From the NCBI GenBank assembly GCA_039029135.1, contig JBCCGT010000015.1:61572-125571 (forward strand): a stretch of 64,000 nucleotides of DNA, read 5' to 3'. Below, piece by piece: positions 17,306-25,562 of this stretch; position 1 is the stretch's first letter, and every line of letters begins with the position of its first letter. The DNA is from JALZVT01 sp039029135 (GTDB taxonomy: Bacteria; Pseudomonadota; Gammaproteobacteria; Pseudomonadales; Azotimanducaceae). Under the pieces are notes generated by a model, which was not told the DNA's origin, did not search any database, and was given only the letters and a program-made list of their open reading frames with translations. Made by a program: the position numbers and the translations under genes.

Positions 17306-17722
17306 ATGAACCAACGCGTGAAAGCGGATGCCGGCTTTTCGTTCGCCGAGCTGCTCGTCGTGCTCGTGCTGCTGGGCGTCGCGCTGGTCCCCGCGATGCG
17401 CGCGCTCACGGTCGGCATGCAGGCCGCCAATCAGAGCCTGCAGGCCGAGTGGGTGCTGGACGCGCTGGTGTCCAAACTGGAAATCACGCTCGCCGCCGAG
17501 TTCGACACACTCGACGCTGCGGCCGCGGGACCCACCACCGCCAGCACCCTCTCGGACGGTGTCGGTGCGGACCCACGCATCGAGTTGTTCTTGAGTCGCT
17601 ACGACGCAACCAACAGCGATGGCGACAACGACCCCTTCACCAACGGCTCCGCGGATCTGCTCTGGGTCCGGGTGTACGAGGCTGATTCCGAAACCGAGCT
17701 CACTACGCTGGTGAGCCGCTAA
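17306..17722 (+). CDS. GspI-like minor pseudopilin
   Basis: The ATG at 17306 gives a 138-residue protein with leader MNQRVKADAG before FSFAELLVVLVLLGVAL. It keeps E5 but has an unusual FSFAE instead of FTLxE. Size and position between H-like and J-like proteins indicate a GspI/MshD role. The open frame extends further upstream, but only inside the previous gene. It ends with TAATGG, the stop overlapping the ATG of the next gene by one base. Confidence 0.83.
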   Translation: MNQRVKADAGFSFAELLVVLVLLGVALVPAMRALTVGMQAANQSLQAEWVLDALVSKLEITLAAEFDTLDAAAAGPTTASTLSDGVGADPRIELFLSRYDATNSDGDNDPFTNGSADLLWVRVYEADSETELTTLVSR

Positions 17723-18657
17723 TGGCTATAGCAACTACTCGCCATCTCACCGTGCGTCGCGCACGGGCCAGGGGCGTGACCCTGCTGGAAGTGATGCTGG
17801 TGATCGCGCTTGCCGGGCTGATCCTGCTCCCGCTCGGCCGCCTCCTTGGCGCCGGCCTGAACAGCGGCGAGGCGACGCTGGGGCAGCAGGACCTCGCCGC
17901 CAGCGCCCGCTACGCCATGCAGCGCATGGAGACGCAGGTGCGGGGCTCGCCGAAGCTGCTGCTGCCCCTCGCAGATAATCCCGCCACTGCCCAGGACGAG
18001 GCCACGCGGGATCCCGGCGTGCTCTCGGTGGTCATGGACCCGACGCTGGATCGAAATCTCGACGGCGTGGCGGACGCGGACAACGACGGCGACGGGCTAG
18101 TCGACGAGGACCTGCCGAACGAGGCGAACGAAGACAACAGGGCCGGCATCGCCGGCATCGACGACGACAACGACGGCCTGATCGACGAGGTGGGTAAAGA
18201 CGACGACGACGAGGACGATTTAGTCAACCGGGACCTGCCGTTCTGGGGCGACGAGGACGGCGACGGCTCTGTTGACGAGGATCCCAAGGAAGACCTCAAC
18301 GACGACGGTGAACCCGGCTGGGCAGGCTTCGACGACGACGGCGATGGTACCGTCGATGAAGGTCTGCCTCGAGACGACGACGAGGACGGATTGAGAGACG
18401 AGGACTGGTGGGACAGCATTACATACTTCTTAAACGACACCAGTGAGCTGATCGAGCGGATGCCCAACGTCGGCGGCGCCGACGGCCGCGACTACGCCGA
18501 GCGCGTCATCGCGACCGGCGTAGCGAGCTTCCGCGTCGCGCGACGCGCGCGCGGGACCGATCGCAACGACCTGGTGACCATCGCGCTGACGCTGAGCGAC
18601 GGCGACACGCAGGTGGGCTTCGAGCGCACGCTGCGCGTCGGCGGTGCACCGCGCTGA
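17722..18657 (+). CDS. GspJ/MshO-like minor pilin with acidic calcium-loop insert
   Basis: The leader ends RARARG before VTLLEVMLVIALAGLIL, and the helix continues with the GspJ-like LAASARYAMQRMETQV. Residues 110-230 form a very acidic insert with about five DxDxDGxxD loops (for example DNDGDGLVDED, DEDGDGSVDED, DDDGDGTVDEG), as in thrombospondin type 3 or dockerin-like calcium motifs. The C-terminal 80 residues return to a pilin-like beta region. Calcium binding is predicted from the motif, not shown. The stop overlaps the next start (TGATG). Confidence 0.85.
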   Translation: MAIATTRHLTVRRARARGVTLLEVMLVIALAGLILLPLGRLLGAGLNSGEATLGQQDLAASARYAMQRMETQVRGSPKLLLPLADNPATAQDEATRDPGVLSVVMDPTLDRNLDGVADADNDGDGLVDEDLPNEANEDNRAGIAGIDDDNDGLIDEVGKDDDDEDDLVNRDLPFWGDEDGDGSVDEDPKEDLNDDGEPGWAGFDDDGDGTVDEGLPRDDDEDGLRDEDWWDSITYFLNDTSELIERMPNVGGADGRDYAERVIATGVASFRVARRARGTDRNDLVTIALTLSDGDTQVGFERTLRVGGAPR

Positions 18658-19616
18658 TGGCCGTCGCGCACCAGAAGTTTGGCCAATCGCCGCCCGGCTT
18701 TTTGCTGTTGCCCGTGGCGCTCCTGCTGGCGGCAGTCGGGGCGCTCGCCATGCTGCTGGTCGAACGCGGCGCGGTCGATGCCAACACCACGCACATGGCC
18801 CTCGCCATCGAGCGGGCGCGCTACATCGCGGAAGCCGGCCACGCGCTCGCCACGACCCAGCTCGCCAGCCAGTCAGGCTGTAGCGGCTATCCCAGCATCG
18901 CGCAAACCAATTTCGGCGGCGGCACGTTCGCGGCCGTCGTTCATCCTGCGAGCGGCTCGCCCGCCACGCTGTGGGTCACAGGCGAAACCAGCGACGGCGC
19001 GCGCAGCATCGTCGGCCGACCGATCACGATGTACGGCCAGCGGGTGACCACGACCCGAATCCTGGGCACCGGCGGCACCACGGACATGGACGCCTACATC
19101 ACAGGAGAAGTGGGCACGCACAAGGACGAGTACGGTGACCTGGACGTGCTGATGACCAGCGCGGAGTCCGGCAAGCCGATACGCACCCTGCTGCAGTTCA
19201 ATTTCGAGGATCAGCCGCCGTGGACAAAGGTGGAATCGGTCACGCTGCAGCTCGAACTCAGTTATCACGGCAGCGTCGACACGGTGACCATACATCGCGT
19301 CCTGGACGAGTGGAGAGAGAACGCCGTTTCTTGGGAAGAGCGGCGAGCCGGCAAAGACTGGCTGAGCCTGGGCGGCGATTTCGACCCAGAGATCTCCGGC
19401 TCGTTCGTCACCAACGGCACCGGAATCATCAGCGCCGACGTGACGCAGCTCGTGAGCGACTGGATAGCGCGGCGCCACCACAACTACGGCATGCTGCTGA
19501 AGACGGATGAGCACCCCGGCGGCAGCCCGAATCAGTACCACAGTCACGAGAAAAGCGACGAGTTTCAGCCTCGCCTGATCATCACCTCGGCCTGCGAGTG
19601 CGGTCGCGTCTGCTGA
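18657..19616 (+). CDS. GspK/MshP-like pilin fused to a DNRLRE-type adhesive domain
   Basis: The N-terminus resembles a prepilin (SPPG before FLLLPVALLLAAVGALAMLL) but has proline at position 5 instead of glutamate. Loss of E5 is typical of GspK-like tip subunits. From about residue 120 to the end the sequence matches the DNRLRE/CBM96-like beta-sandwich pattern seen in cell-wall and surface proteins: LLQFNFED, VESVTLQLELSY, ADVTQLVSDWIARRHHNYGMLLK and a final PRLIITS. The tail CECGRVC is cysteine-rich. I infer a tip-located adhesin; ligand unknown. Confidence 0.8.
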   Translation: MAVAHQKFGQSPPGFLLLPVALLLAAVGALAMLLVERGAVDANTTHMALAIERARYIAEAGHALATTQLASQSGCSGYPSIAQTNFGGGTFAAVVHPASGSPATLWVTGETSDGARSIVGRPITMYGQRVTTTRILGTGGTTDMDAYITGEVGTHKDEYGDLDVLMTSAESGKPIRTLLQFNFEDQPPWTKVESVTLQLELSYHGSVDTVTIHRVLDEWRENAVSWEERRAGKDWLSLGGDFDPEISGSFVTNGTGIISADVTQLVSDWIARRHHNYGMLLKTDEHPGGSPNQYHSHEKSDEFQPRLIITSACECGRVC

Positions 19617-19751
19617 GTCAACTTGCGTCGAATTCGCCGCAATCCACAGTTGCCGAACCGAGAGACAACCGCGTCACAACCTGCGGCCGCCGTCGCCGCC
19701 CCTGTCGAGTGCGGCACGGCAGCTGCGCGGCATTTTTCGTATAACACACCG

Positions 19752-20837
19752 ATGAAAATCGACCCGCAGCGCGCCTTCTCTTTCGTTCGCAGCGACCGCT
19801 TCGGCCCCATCGGGATCGAGCTCGCGCTGGAGCGGCTGCATATGGTGCAGGTGCGCAACACGGCCACGGGTCCTAGAATCCACGCCTGCGCGTCGCTGCC
19901 CGTGGATGTCCAACAAGACGCGCTGCTGCAGCGGCCCGACGCGCTGCGCGAGCTGATCCGCGACGGCCGACGCAGCCATGGTTTTCACGGCGATCAGGCC
20001 GTCGCCGCCATGCCCGCCAGCCAGATCCGCGTCATGCCGGTGTCCTATCAGCGCCGTGACGCGCAGAGTGACGGCGCCGCGATCGCGGCGCTGTTGCGCG
20101 AACGTCTGGGCGACGAGCTGGATCACCTCGTCGCCGACTACATGCCCGTGCAGGTACTGCGCGAAAGCGGCGGCGAGCGGCTCGCGCTGGTGGCCGTATC
20201 ACGACGAGAGGCGGTGCTGAACTTTCTCGATGGCCTGACCGGCGCCGGCCTGGACGCGACCGCCCTTGAGATCGGTCCCATCGCCATTCGGCGCCTGGTC
20301 GAGGTGCTGCTGCGCGACCTGCCGCCGCAGAACACGCTGATTCTCAACTGCGGCCGACACAAGAGTTTCGTCACGCTGATCGCGGACAATCGCCTGCTGG
20401 CCGACGACGAATTGGAGTTCGGCGAAGAGACCCTGCTGCAAGCGCTGGAGACCGAGCTCGAACTGGAGCGGCCGCTCGTCGAGCAGGTTGTTCGAGACGC
20501 GAATCTCGACAAGACCGCGCTCGGCAATTCGCGCGACGCGGCGGCAGAGTCGAACCGCGCACTGATTCAGATCCTGCGACCCCAGCTCAATCGGCTGGTC
20601 GAAGATCTGCAGCGACATCTCCTGTACGCCAGCAGCGAATCGACCGGCGCGCGGCTCAGCCGCGTCTATCTGCTCGGCAGCTTCGCCCGCTGGGCCGGCA
20701 GCGACCGCCTGCTCGAATCGCTGCTGGGTGTACCCGTCGGCACCATGCCCAACCCCGTCGCGCTGTTCAGCGACACGGGCTTCGAGGCCGGTCCCGAGCT
20801 GGCCGTTGCGACCGGACTGGCGCTGAAGGCCGCATGA
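19752..20837 (+). CDS. PilM/MshI-like cytoplasmic assembly protein
   Basis: This 361-residue protein has the actin-like PilM/MshI layout, including VAAMPASQIRVM, a GLDATALEIGPIAIRRL block and a C-terminal VYLLGSFARWAGSDRLLESLLGV segment. In type IV pili, PilM binds the N-terminal peptide of PilN on the cytoplasmic face. The next gene has exactly such a peptide (FNLIPP). The ATG at 19752 was chosen because upstream sequence is low-complexity and lies in the intergenic gap. It overlaps the PilN-like gene by 4 nt (ATGA). Confidence 0.82.
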   Translation: MKIDPQRAFSFVRSDRFGPIGIELALERLHMVQVRNTATGPRIHACASLPVDVQQDALLQRPDALRELIRDGRRSHGFHGDQAVAAMPASQIRVMPVSYQRRDAQSDGAAIAALLRERLGDELDHLVADYMPVQVLRESGGERLALVAVSRREAVLNFLDGLTGAGLDATALEIGPIAIRRLVEVLLRDLPPQNTLILNCGRHKSFVTLIADNRLLADDELEFGEETLLQALETELELERPLVEQVVRDANLDKTALGNSRDAAAESNRALIQILRPQLNRLVEDLQRHLLYASSESTGARLSRVYLLGSFARWAGSDRLLESLLGVPVGTMPNPVALFSDTGFEAGPELAVATGLALKAA

Positions 20838-21490
20838 GCGAGCACGAATTCAACCTGATCCCCCCCGGCTATCGCGAGCGCCATCTGCGCCGCCGCGGCC
20901 TGCTTCGCTATGCGGCGACGTCCGCCGCGATCCTGCTCGGACTCGGCGCGACCAGCATGACGCTCGGCTATGCGACCCGACACACCGAGGCGCGCATCGG
21001 CGAACTGCAGGCACAGCAGTCGATCTCAGACGGCCAGCGGGCACAGCTGGTCGACCTCAGCGAGCAACGCGATCGCCTAGCCGGCGAGTGGCAGCTGCTG
21101 CAGGGCCTGCGCGGTGGCAATCACGCGGACGAGATCGTGCGGCTCGTGGGCAACACGATCGTGCCGGGCGAGGTCTGGCTAACCGACCTGCGCATGCGCC
21201 GCGTCGGTGTGGTCAACGAGGATGAAGACGATCCGGTCGCGGCGGCGCGGGCGCTCGTGGACGTCGACTCGAGCGAGGTGCTGCGCTGGAGCGCGGTGAC
21301 CGCGATCGCGGCCCGCGGCCAGGCGCTCAACCACGCCATGCTGTCCGGGCTTGCGGAGCGCATGCTGTCGGTCCCGGCGATCGATTCGGTGCACGTCGAA
21401 CGCGCTTCGCTAGGCGAGCTGCGAGTGAACGGCGAGCGTGTGGTCGACTTCGAGCTGGCGATCACCTTGCGCTCGCCGCTCGAGAGCTGA
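20834..21490 (+). CDS. PilN/MshJ-like inner-membrane alignment protein
   Basis: The protein begins with EHEFNLIPPGYRER, matching the INLLP-type motif by which PilN engages PilM. One membrane helix (about residues 27-46) and a coiled coil (about 50-85) follow, then a periplasmic ferredoxin-like domain. At 218 residues it fits PilN. It would link the cytoplasmic platform to the periplasmic PilO/PilP proteins and the secretin. The start overlaps the PilM-like stop. Confidence 0.82.
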   Translation: MSEHEFNLIPPGYRERHLRRRGLLRYAATSAAILLGLGATSMTLGYATRHTEARIGELQAQQSISDGQRAQLVDLSEQRDRLAGEWQLLQGLRGGNHADEIVRLVGNTIVPGEVWLTDLRMRRVGVVNEDEDDPVAAARALVDVDSSEVLRWSAVTAIAARGQALNHAMLSGLAERMLSVPAIDSVHVERASLGELRVNGERVVDFELAITLRSPLES

Positions 21491-21503
21491 AGACGCGACC
21501 GCA

Positions 21504-22097
21504 GTGAACACACCGTTCGACAGCCTGACGGCCCGCGCGCTCGCCGCCCTCGGCACCATCGACGATCGACTCCTGCGGCTGATCGGCGGCTGCCTGCTGA
21601 TCGTGGCCATAGCCGCCGTTACGACGCGCAGCGTGGTGCCACAGTATCGGCAGTTTGCTGCGGCCAATAACAACGCGGCCATCATCGAGACGCTCAGCAC
21701 GCAGCACATCGACGTGTCCGCCGAGATCGACGCCACTCGCAGCGACATCGATCGCCAAACCCGCCGGATTCGCGGCGAGCTCGCCGGACTGCCGGCGGCG
21801 CGCCTCGAGGCCTTCGTGATCGGCAAGCTGCAGACCGCCTCCTGGCGCCACGACCTGGAGATGCACTCTATCGAGCCGAATCCGGGCGAACGCACCAACC
21901 GCTATCAGGAGACGCTGTTCCGGCTGGAGCTGGAGGGGAGCTATCGCAGCATCCTGGACTGGATGGAAGATCTGGCGCGAGATGCCGCTTTCCTCGTCGT
22001 CCAGGAGGTGCAACTCACCGCCGACACCAGCGATGCCGCGGATCCGCTCATCCGCGCGCGGCTGCAGCTCGCCGCCTATCGATTCGAGGAGGCCTAG
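21504..22097 (+). CDS. PilO-like inner-membrane alignment protein
   Basis: The 197-residue protein has a short cytoplasmic N-terminus, one membrane helix (about residues 25-45), a coiled coil (about 50-90) and a periplasmic domain with the PilO-like FRLELEGSYRSILDWMEDLA motif. PilO pairs with PilN in the alignment subcomplex. The start is GTG (21504), chosen by family length; no strong ribosome-binding site is visible. Its TAG stop overlaps the GTG of the following gene by one base. Confidence 0.78.
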   Translation: MNTPFDSLTARALAALGTIDDRLLRLIGGCLLIVAIAAVTTRSVVPQYRQFAAANNNAAIIETLSTQHIDVSAEIDATRSDIDRQTRRIRGELAGLPAARLEAFVIGKLQTASWRHDLEMHSIEPNPGERTNRYQETLFRLELEGSYRSILDWMEDLARDAAFLVVQEVQLTADTSDAADPLIRARLQLAAYRFEEA

Positions 22098-22471
22098 TGC
22101 GCGCCGCCACCCTAATCACCGTACTGTGCATTGTACCGACGAGCATCGACGCGACCGCCAGCGCAGACCGCGGGGTGGCCGCAGAGCGGTTCGTGCCCGT
22201 TCGAGAAGTCGTCGTCAATCCCTTCGAGCGGCCCGCGACGGCGTTGCAGGCAGGCGCCGCCAGCGGCACGAGTGATGCGCAGAATCAGTGGCGCCTGAAG
22301 GGCGTCATTGAGGCGGGCGAACAGTCGATTGCCAACGTCGACGGCAATATCGTTGTGATCGGCGAACGCATAGACGGCCACCAGCTGATCGCCGTCGACG
22401 CCGGCAGCGCGACCTTCGAGGGACCACAGGGACGCTTCCAACTGACACTGGATGGGGAGACCCTCGAATGA
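22097..22471 (+). CDS. PilP/MshK/GspC-like periplasmic linker protein
   Basis: A 124-residue exported protein with an N-terminal signal-like segment, a linker with VVNPFERP, and a C-terminal HR-like domain (WRLKGVIEAGEQSIANVDGNIVVIGERI) resembling GspC and PilP domains that bind the secretin N-domain. MshK has the same small size and occupies the same place, before the secretin gene. The start is GTG. It overlaps the secretin gene by 4 nt (ATGA). Confidence 0.72.
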   Translation: MRAATLITVLCIVPTSIDATASADRGVAAERFVPVREVVVNPFERPATALQAGAASGTSDAQNQWRLKGVIEAGEQSIANVDGNIVVIGERIDGHQLIAVDAGSATFEGPQGRFQLTLDGETLE

Positions 22472-23799
22472 GACTTCCGGCCAACCTGAAGCTCGCGGCC
22501 ATACAGCTCGCCGCCGTGCTCTTCGTCTGGTCGCTGGCCGGCCCGGCTTACGCCCAGGACATCACCATGTCGCTGCGCAAGACCGACGTCGCCGAGGCGC
22601 TGGAGATGATCGCGCGCCAGCACCGGCTCAGCGTCCTGGTCGCGGAGGGCGTCAGCGGCGAGGTGTCGCTTAGCCTGTACGACGTCAGCGCCGACACCGC
22701 TATTCGCTCGATCGCAGAGGCCGGCGGCCACGCGGTCGAGAAGCGGCGCGGCACCTACTTCGTGATGCCCCGCGACCAGGTCGGCCGCTACGCCGGTTCC
22801 AACATCACCAGCATCGAGCACTTCCCGATTCACTACGCGGACCCCCAGGTCGTGGGCGAGACCCTGCGCGAGTATCTGTCCGCCTACGGCAAGCTGCGCG
22901 TCTTTCCACAGCAGCGCGCGGTCGTCGTTTCCGACAAGCCCGAATTCTTGGGCCGCATTCGGCGGCTGATCGACACCATCGACCAGCAGCCGCTGCAGGT
23001 GCTGATCGAGGCGAGCATTCTCGAAATCACCCTGACCAACGAGGACGCTTACGGCATCGACTGGTCGAAGCTGTTCAACAGCGACGGCGGCAGCGGTGTC
23101 GTCGGCACTCGCGGGATCGCGAATCCCGGCGGGTCGCTCGGCGCTGGCCTCTTCTTCGATCTGCTGACACCAAACGTCGACGTCACGCTCAGCGCACTCA
23201 ACCAGGACGGCCGCGTGCGCACCCTGTCGACGCCCAAACTCATGGCGCTGAACAACGAGGAGGCGTCCGTCGTCATCGGCGATCGCCGCGGCTATCAGGT
23301 GACGACGACGATCAACCAGGTCACGACCGAGTCGGTGGAGTTTCTGGAATCCGGCGTGATACTGCGCGTCATTCCGCACATCGACGCCAGCGGTCGCGTG
23401 CTGCTCGACATTCATCCCGAGGTCAGCACGGGTGCCGTCGACGCGGCGGGCATCCCGTCGCAGACGACGACCGAGGTCACGACCAGCGTTCTGGTGCCGG
23501 ACGGCGAGACCGTATTCATCGGCGGGCTGATGAAGAGCAGCGCCAGCGAAGGCTATGCGCGCGTGCCGATACTCGGCCGCACGCCCGTGTTGAAGCGACT
23601 CTTCAGTAACCGCGAGCGCAACGCCTCGAACACCGAGACGATCGTCTTGATCCGCCCGCAGATCATCCGCAGCCAGTTCGCGGACGCGCGGGCGCTGTCG
23701 ATCCTGCGACAGACAGAGTCCGAGCTCGACGCCCACGCCGGGCGCCTCGAGGGCTACGTCGAGGCAGAGAACTGGGATCCGTCCACTGAGCGGGAATAG
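22468..23799 (+). CDS. Secretin (GspD/PilQ/MshL family outer-membrane channel)
   Basis: A signal peptide (VWSLAGPAYAQ) is followed by an STN-like N domain (VAEALEMIARQHRLSVLV), an N1-type domain ending in IRRLIDTIDQQPLQVLIEA, and the secretin core. Core motifs include VRTLSTPKLMALNNEEASV, VPDGETVFIGGLMKSS and VPILGRTPVLKRLFS. At 443 residues it is a short secretin with few N domains, like MshL relatives. It forms the outer-membrane pore for the pilus or secreted cargo. No pilotin gene is adjacent. It ends the locus. Confidence 0.92.
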   Translation: MRLPANLKLAAIQLAAVLFVWSLAGPAYAQDITMSLRKTDVAEALEMIARQHRLSVLVAEGVSGEVSLSLYDVSADTAIRSIAEAGGHAVEKRRGTYFVMPRDQVGRYAGSNITSIEHFPIHYADPQVVGETLREYLSAYGKLRVFPQQRAVVVSDKPEFLGRIRRLIDTIDQQPLQVLIEASILEITLTNEDAYGIDWSKLFNSDGGSGVVGTRGIANPGGSLGAGLFFDLLTPNVDVTLSALNQDGRVRTLSTPKLMALNNEEASVVIGDRRGYQVTTTINQVTTESVEFLESGVILRVIPHIDASGRVLLDIHPEVSTGAVDAAGIPSQTTTEVTTSVLVPDGETVFIGGLMKSSASEGYARVPILGRTPVLKRLFSNRERNASNTETIVLIRPQIIRSQFADARALSILRQTESELDAHAGRLEGYVEAENWDPSTERE

Positions 23800-23882
23800 C
23801 CGCGCGCGGTGCCGAACCGCCGCTTTACAGCCGCCGCGTCTGACGCCGACACTCTGTGGTACCACCGCAGGGGAGCCCAGCC

Positions 23883-24380
23883 ATGACCATCGACGTCAAC
23901 GGCATCGCCCACATTCAGCTTACGGTCGCGAATCCCGAAGCCTGTGTCCCGTTCTGGGAACGGCTGTGTCACTTTTTGGAGATGCGCACGCTCGTGCGCA
24001 ACGACAACACGGTGTACTGCATCGGCAGCCGCACCGGCATCCTGGTTCGCGGCATGCCAAGCGACAAGGCCGGCGCATTCGATCAGGACACGCCGGGATT
24101 GCACCACTTCTGTTTTCGCGCTCGCAGTCGCGATGACGTCGACGCGATCTATCGGTTCGTCGTCGACGAGCTAGACGCGCGCATCGTCCACGGTCCCGAA
24201 GAAGGCGGGCACTTCGCGCCCGGCTACTACTCGATCCTGTTCGAGGATCCAGACGGCATTCGCGTGGAGTTCAATCACGTGCCGGGGCAGGGACACTTCG
24301 GCACGGGCGGCAGGCTGGGTCCCGGCGGCCGCGGGCCCGCGGATCGCTACGGCGACAGCGGCCTCACGAACAGCGAGTAG
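23883..24380 (+). CDS. VOC-family (glyoxalase/dioxygenase-like) protein
   Basis: A 165-residue vicinal-oxygen-chelate fold protein. Metal-ligand positions are visible in IAHIQLTV, GLHHFCFRA and GIRVEFNH. Such proteins act as glyoxalases, isomerases or dioxygenases; the substrate cannot be told. The ATG at 23883 has GGGGAG upstream and the frame extends only 27 nt further. The C-terminal 30 residues are glycine-rich and probably disordered. Its stop (TAG) directly abuts the stop (CTA on plus) of the convergent PhyH gene. Confidence 0.82.
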   Translation: MTIDVNGIAHIQLTVANPEACVPFWERLCHFLEMRTLVRNDNTVYCIGSRTGILVRGMPSDKAGAFDQDTPGLHHFCFRARSRDDVDAIYRFVVDELDARIVHGPEEGGHFAPGYYSILFEDPDGIRVEFNHVPGQGHFGTGGRLGPGGRGPADRYGDSGLTNSE

Positions 24381-25466
24381 CTACAGCGCCTCGCGGTACG
24401 GCGTCATATCCATACCGAACGGCCCGAACCGTGCCGCCACCGCCTCCACGGTCTTGGAGCACCAATAGCTGGCGCCGGGCTGCGGAAACCCGAGTACGGC
24501 GCGCTGTTCGAGCGACGCGTCGGCGATCAGCTGTTCCATCGCGTGATCGCGGCGGTACATCGCCCAAGCCCAGCCGATATGCAGCGTCGAGATCCACTCC
24601 GCGTCGGCGCGCCTGTAGGTGAGGTTCTGAGCGAGCCGCAGCGCACCCGGCCGCATCGGCGTGCCGCGATGCCAGGTATCGTGCCGATACAGCAGCAGCG
24701 TGCCGGGCCGGTAGCGTGCGTAGCGCTCGCGCGCATACAGCCGCGACCGTAGGTCCGCCGCCGCCGGTTGCTCTGCCGCCATGTAGGCCTCGGCCGACTC
24801 GCGATCGTTGACGTAGGCAAGGCCGGCGACGCCGGGCGTCGCGACGATCGGCCAGGGGTACAGCGGATCACTCGGACCCTCACGCGGCACGACGGCCGTG
24901 GGTCCGCCGCAGTCGTCAAAGTCGCTCAGATACAGAATCATCTCCACCGCGGCCGGTCGCTCCCAGGGGGTCGGATGGGTGAGCAGATGATTCGGGTAGT
25001 CGACGTGGATGCGCTGGTCCTCGCCGTCCTGCGCGCCGTGGAGCTTCTCGCGCCGCCCGTACTTGGGCCACAGGTCACTCTGGGTGAGCCGCAGATCGGT
25101 CACCGGCAAATCGAGCAGTTGAGCGATTGCACGCAGCAGCGGCGGATGCAGCGTGATCGCGTTGAAGATGGGTGAGGCCGGAAAAACGAAGCCGCCGTGA
25201 CTGCCAAAGCCGGTCACCGCGGTACTCGCCTCGCTGTCCGCGCTTGGGAACGCCGCCGTGGCCTCGTCCGCCAGCGTGTCGATCATGGCCGCAGGAAACA
25301 CGCCGTCCACCAGCGCGAAACCGCGCTCACGCCAGCTGGCAACCTGTGCCGCCGTCAGCACGACATCGCCCTTGGCGCCAACGTCAGCGTTCGCGCGGGT
25401 CGCATCGATCATGCGCGCGTCCGGAAACGCGGGCATCTGGTTACCGAGTAATTCGCCTGCCGCCAC
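24381..25466 (-). CDS. Phytanoyl-CoA dioxygenase (PhyH)-family protein
   Basis: Likely an Fe(II)/2-oxoglutarate-dependent oxygenase. The metal-binding HxD is in RIHVDYPNH, the distal histidine in YRHDTWHRGTP, and a nearby arginine (MRPGALRLAQN) could bind 2-oxoglutarate. Other PhyH features include AVEMILYLSDFDDCGGPTAVVP. At 361 residues it fits the larger PhyH proteins that hydroxylate small molecules or lipids. The GTG start at 25466 has GGGGA upstream; an ATG at 25436 is the alternative. Substrate unknown. Confidence 0.8.
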   Translation of the reverse strand: MAAGELLGNQMPAFPDARMIDATRANADVGAKGDVVLTAAQVASWRERGFALVDGVFPAAMIDTLADEATAAFPSADSEASTAVTGFGSHGGFVFPASPIFNAITLHPPLLRAIAQLLDLPVTDLRLTQSDLWPKYGRREKLHGAQDGEDQRIHVDYPNHLLTHPTPWERPAAVEMILYLSDFDDCGGPTAVVPREGPSDPLYPWPIVATPGVAGLAYVNDRESAEAYMAAEQPAAADLRSRLYARERYARYRPGTLLLYRHDTWHRGTPMRPGALRLAQNLTYRRADAEWISTLHIGWAWAMYRRDHAMEQLIADASLEQRAVLGFPQPGASYWCSKTVEAVAARFGPFGMDMTPYREAL

Positions 25467-25562
25467 GCCTGGTCCCCACGGCCTCGCCCACGACCCATGT
25501 TTTCAGAGACGACCCAAGTCCGTCAAAACATGCGGCACGTGTCGGCAGTATGATGGACCGTT

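Noticed and set aside
22285..23865. 526-codon minus-strand open frame
   Set aside because: It lies antisense to the secretin gene; composition is typical of shadow frames.
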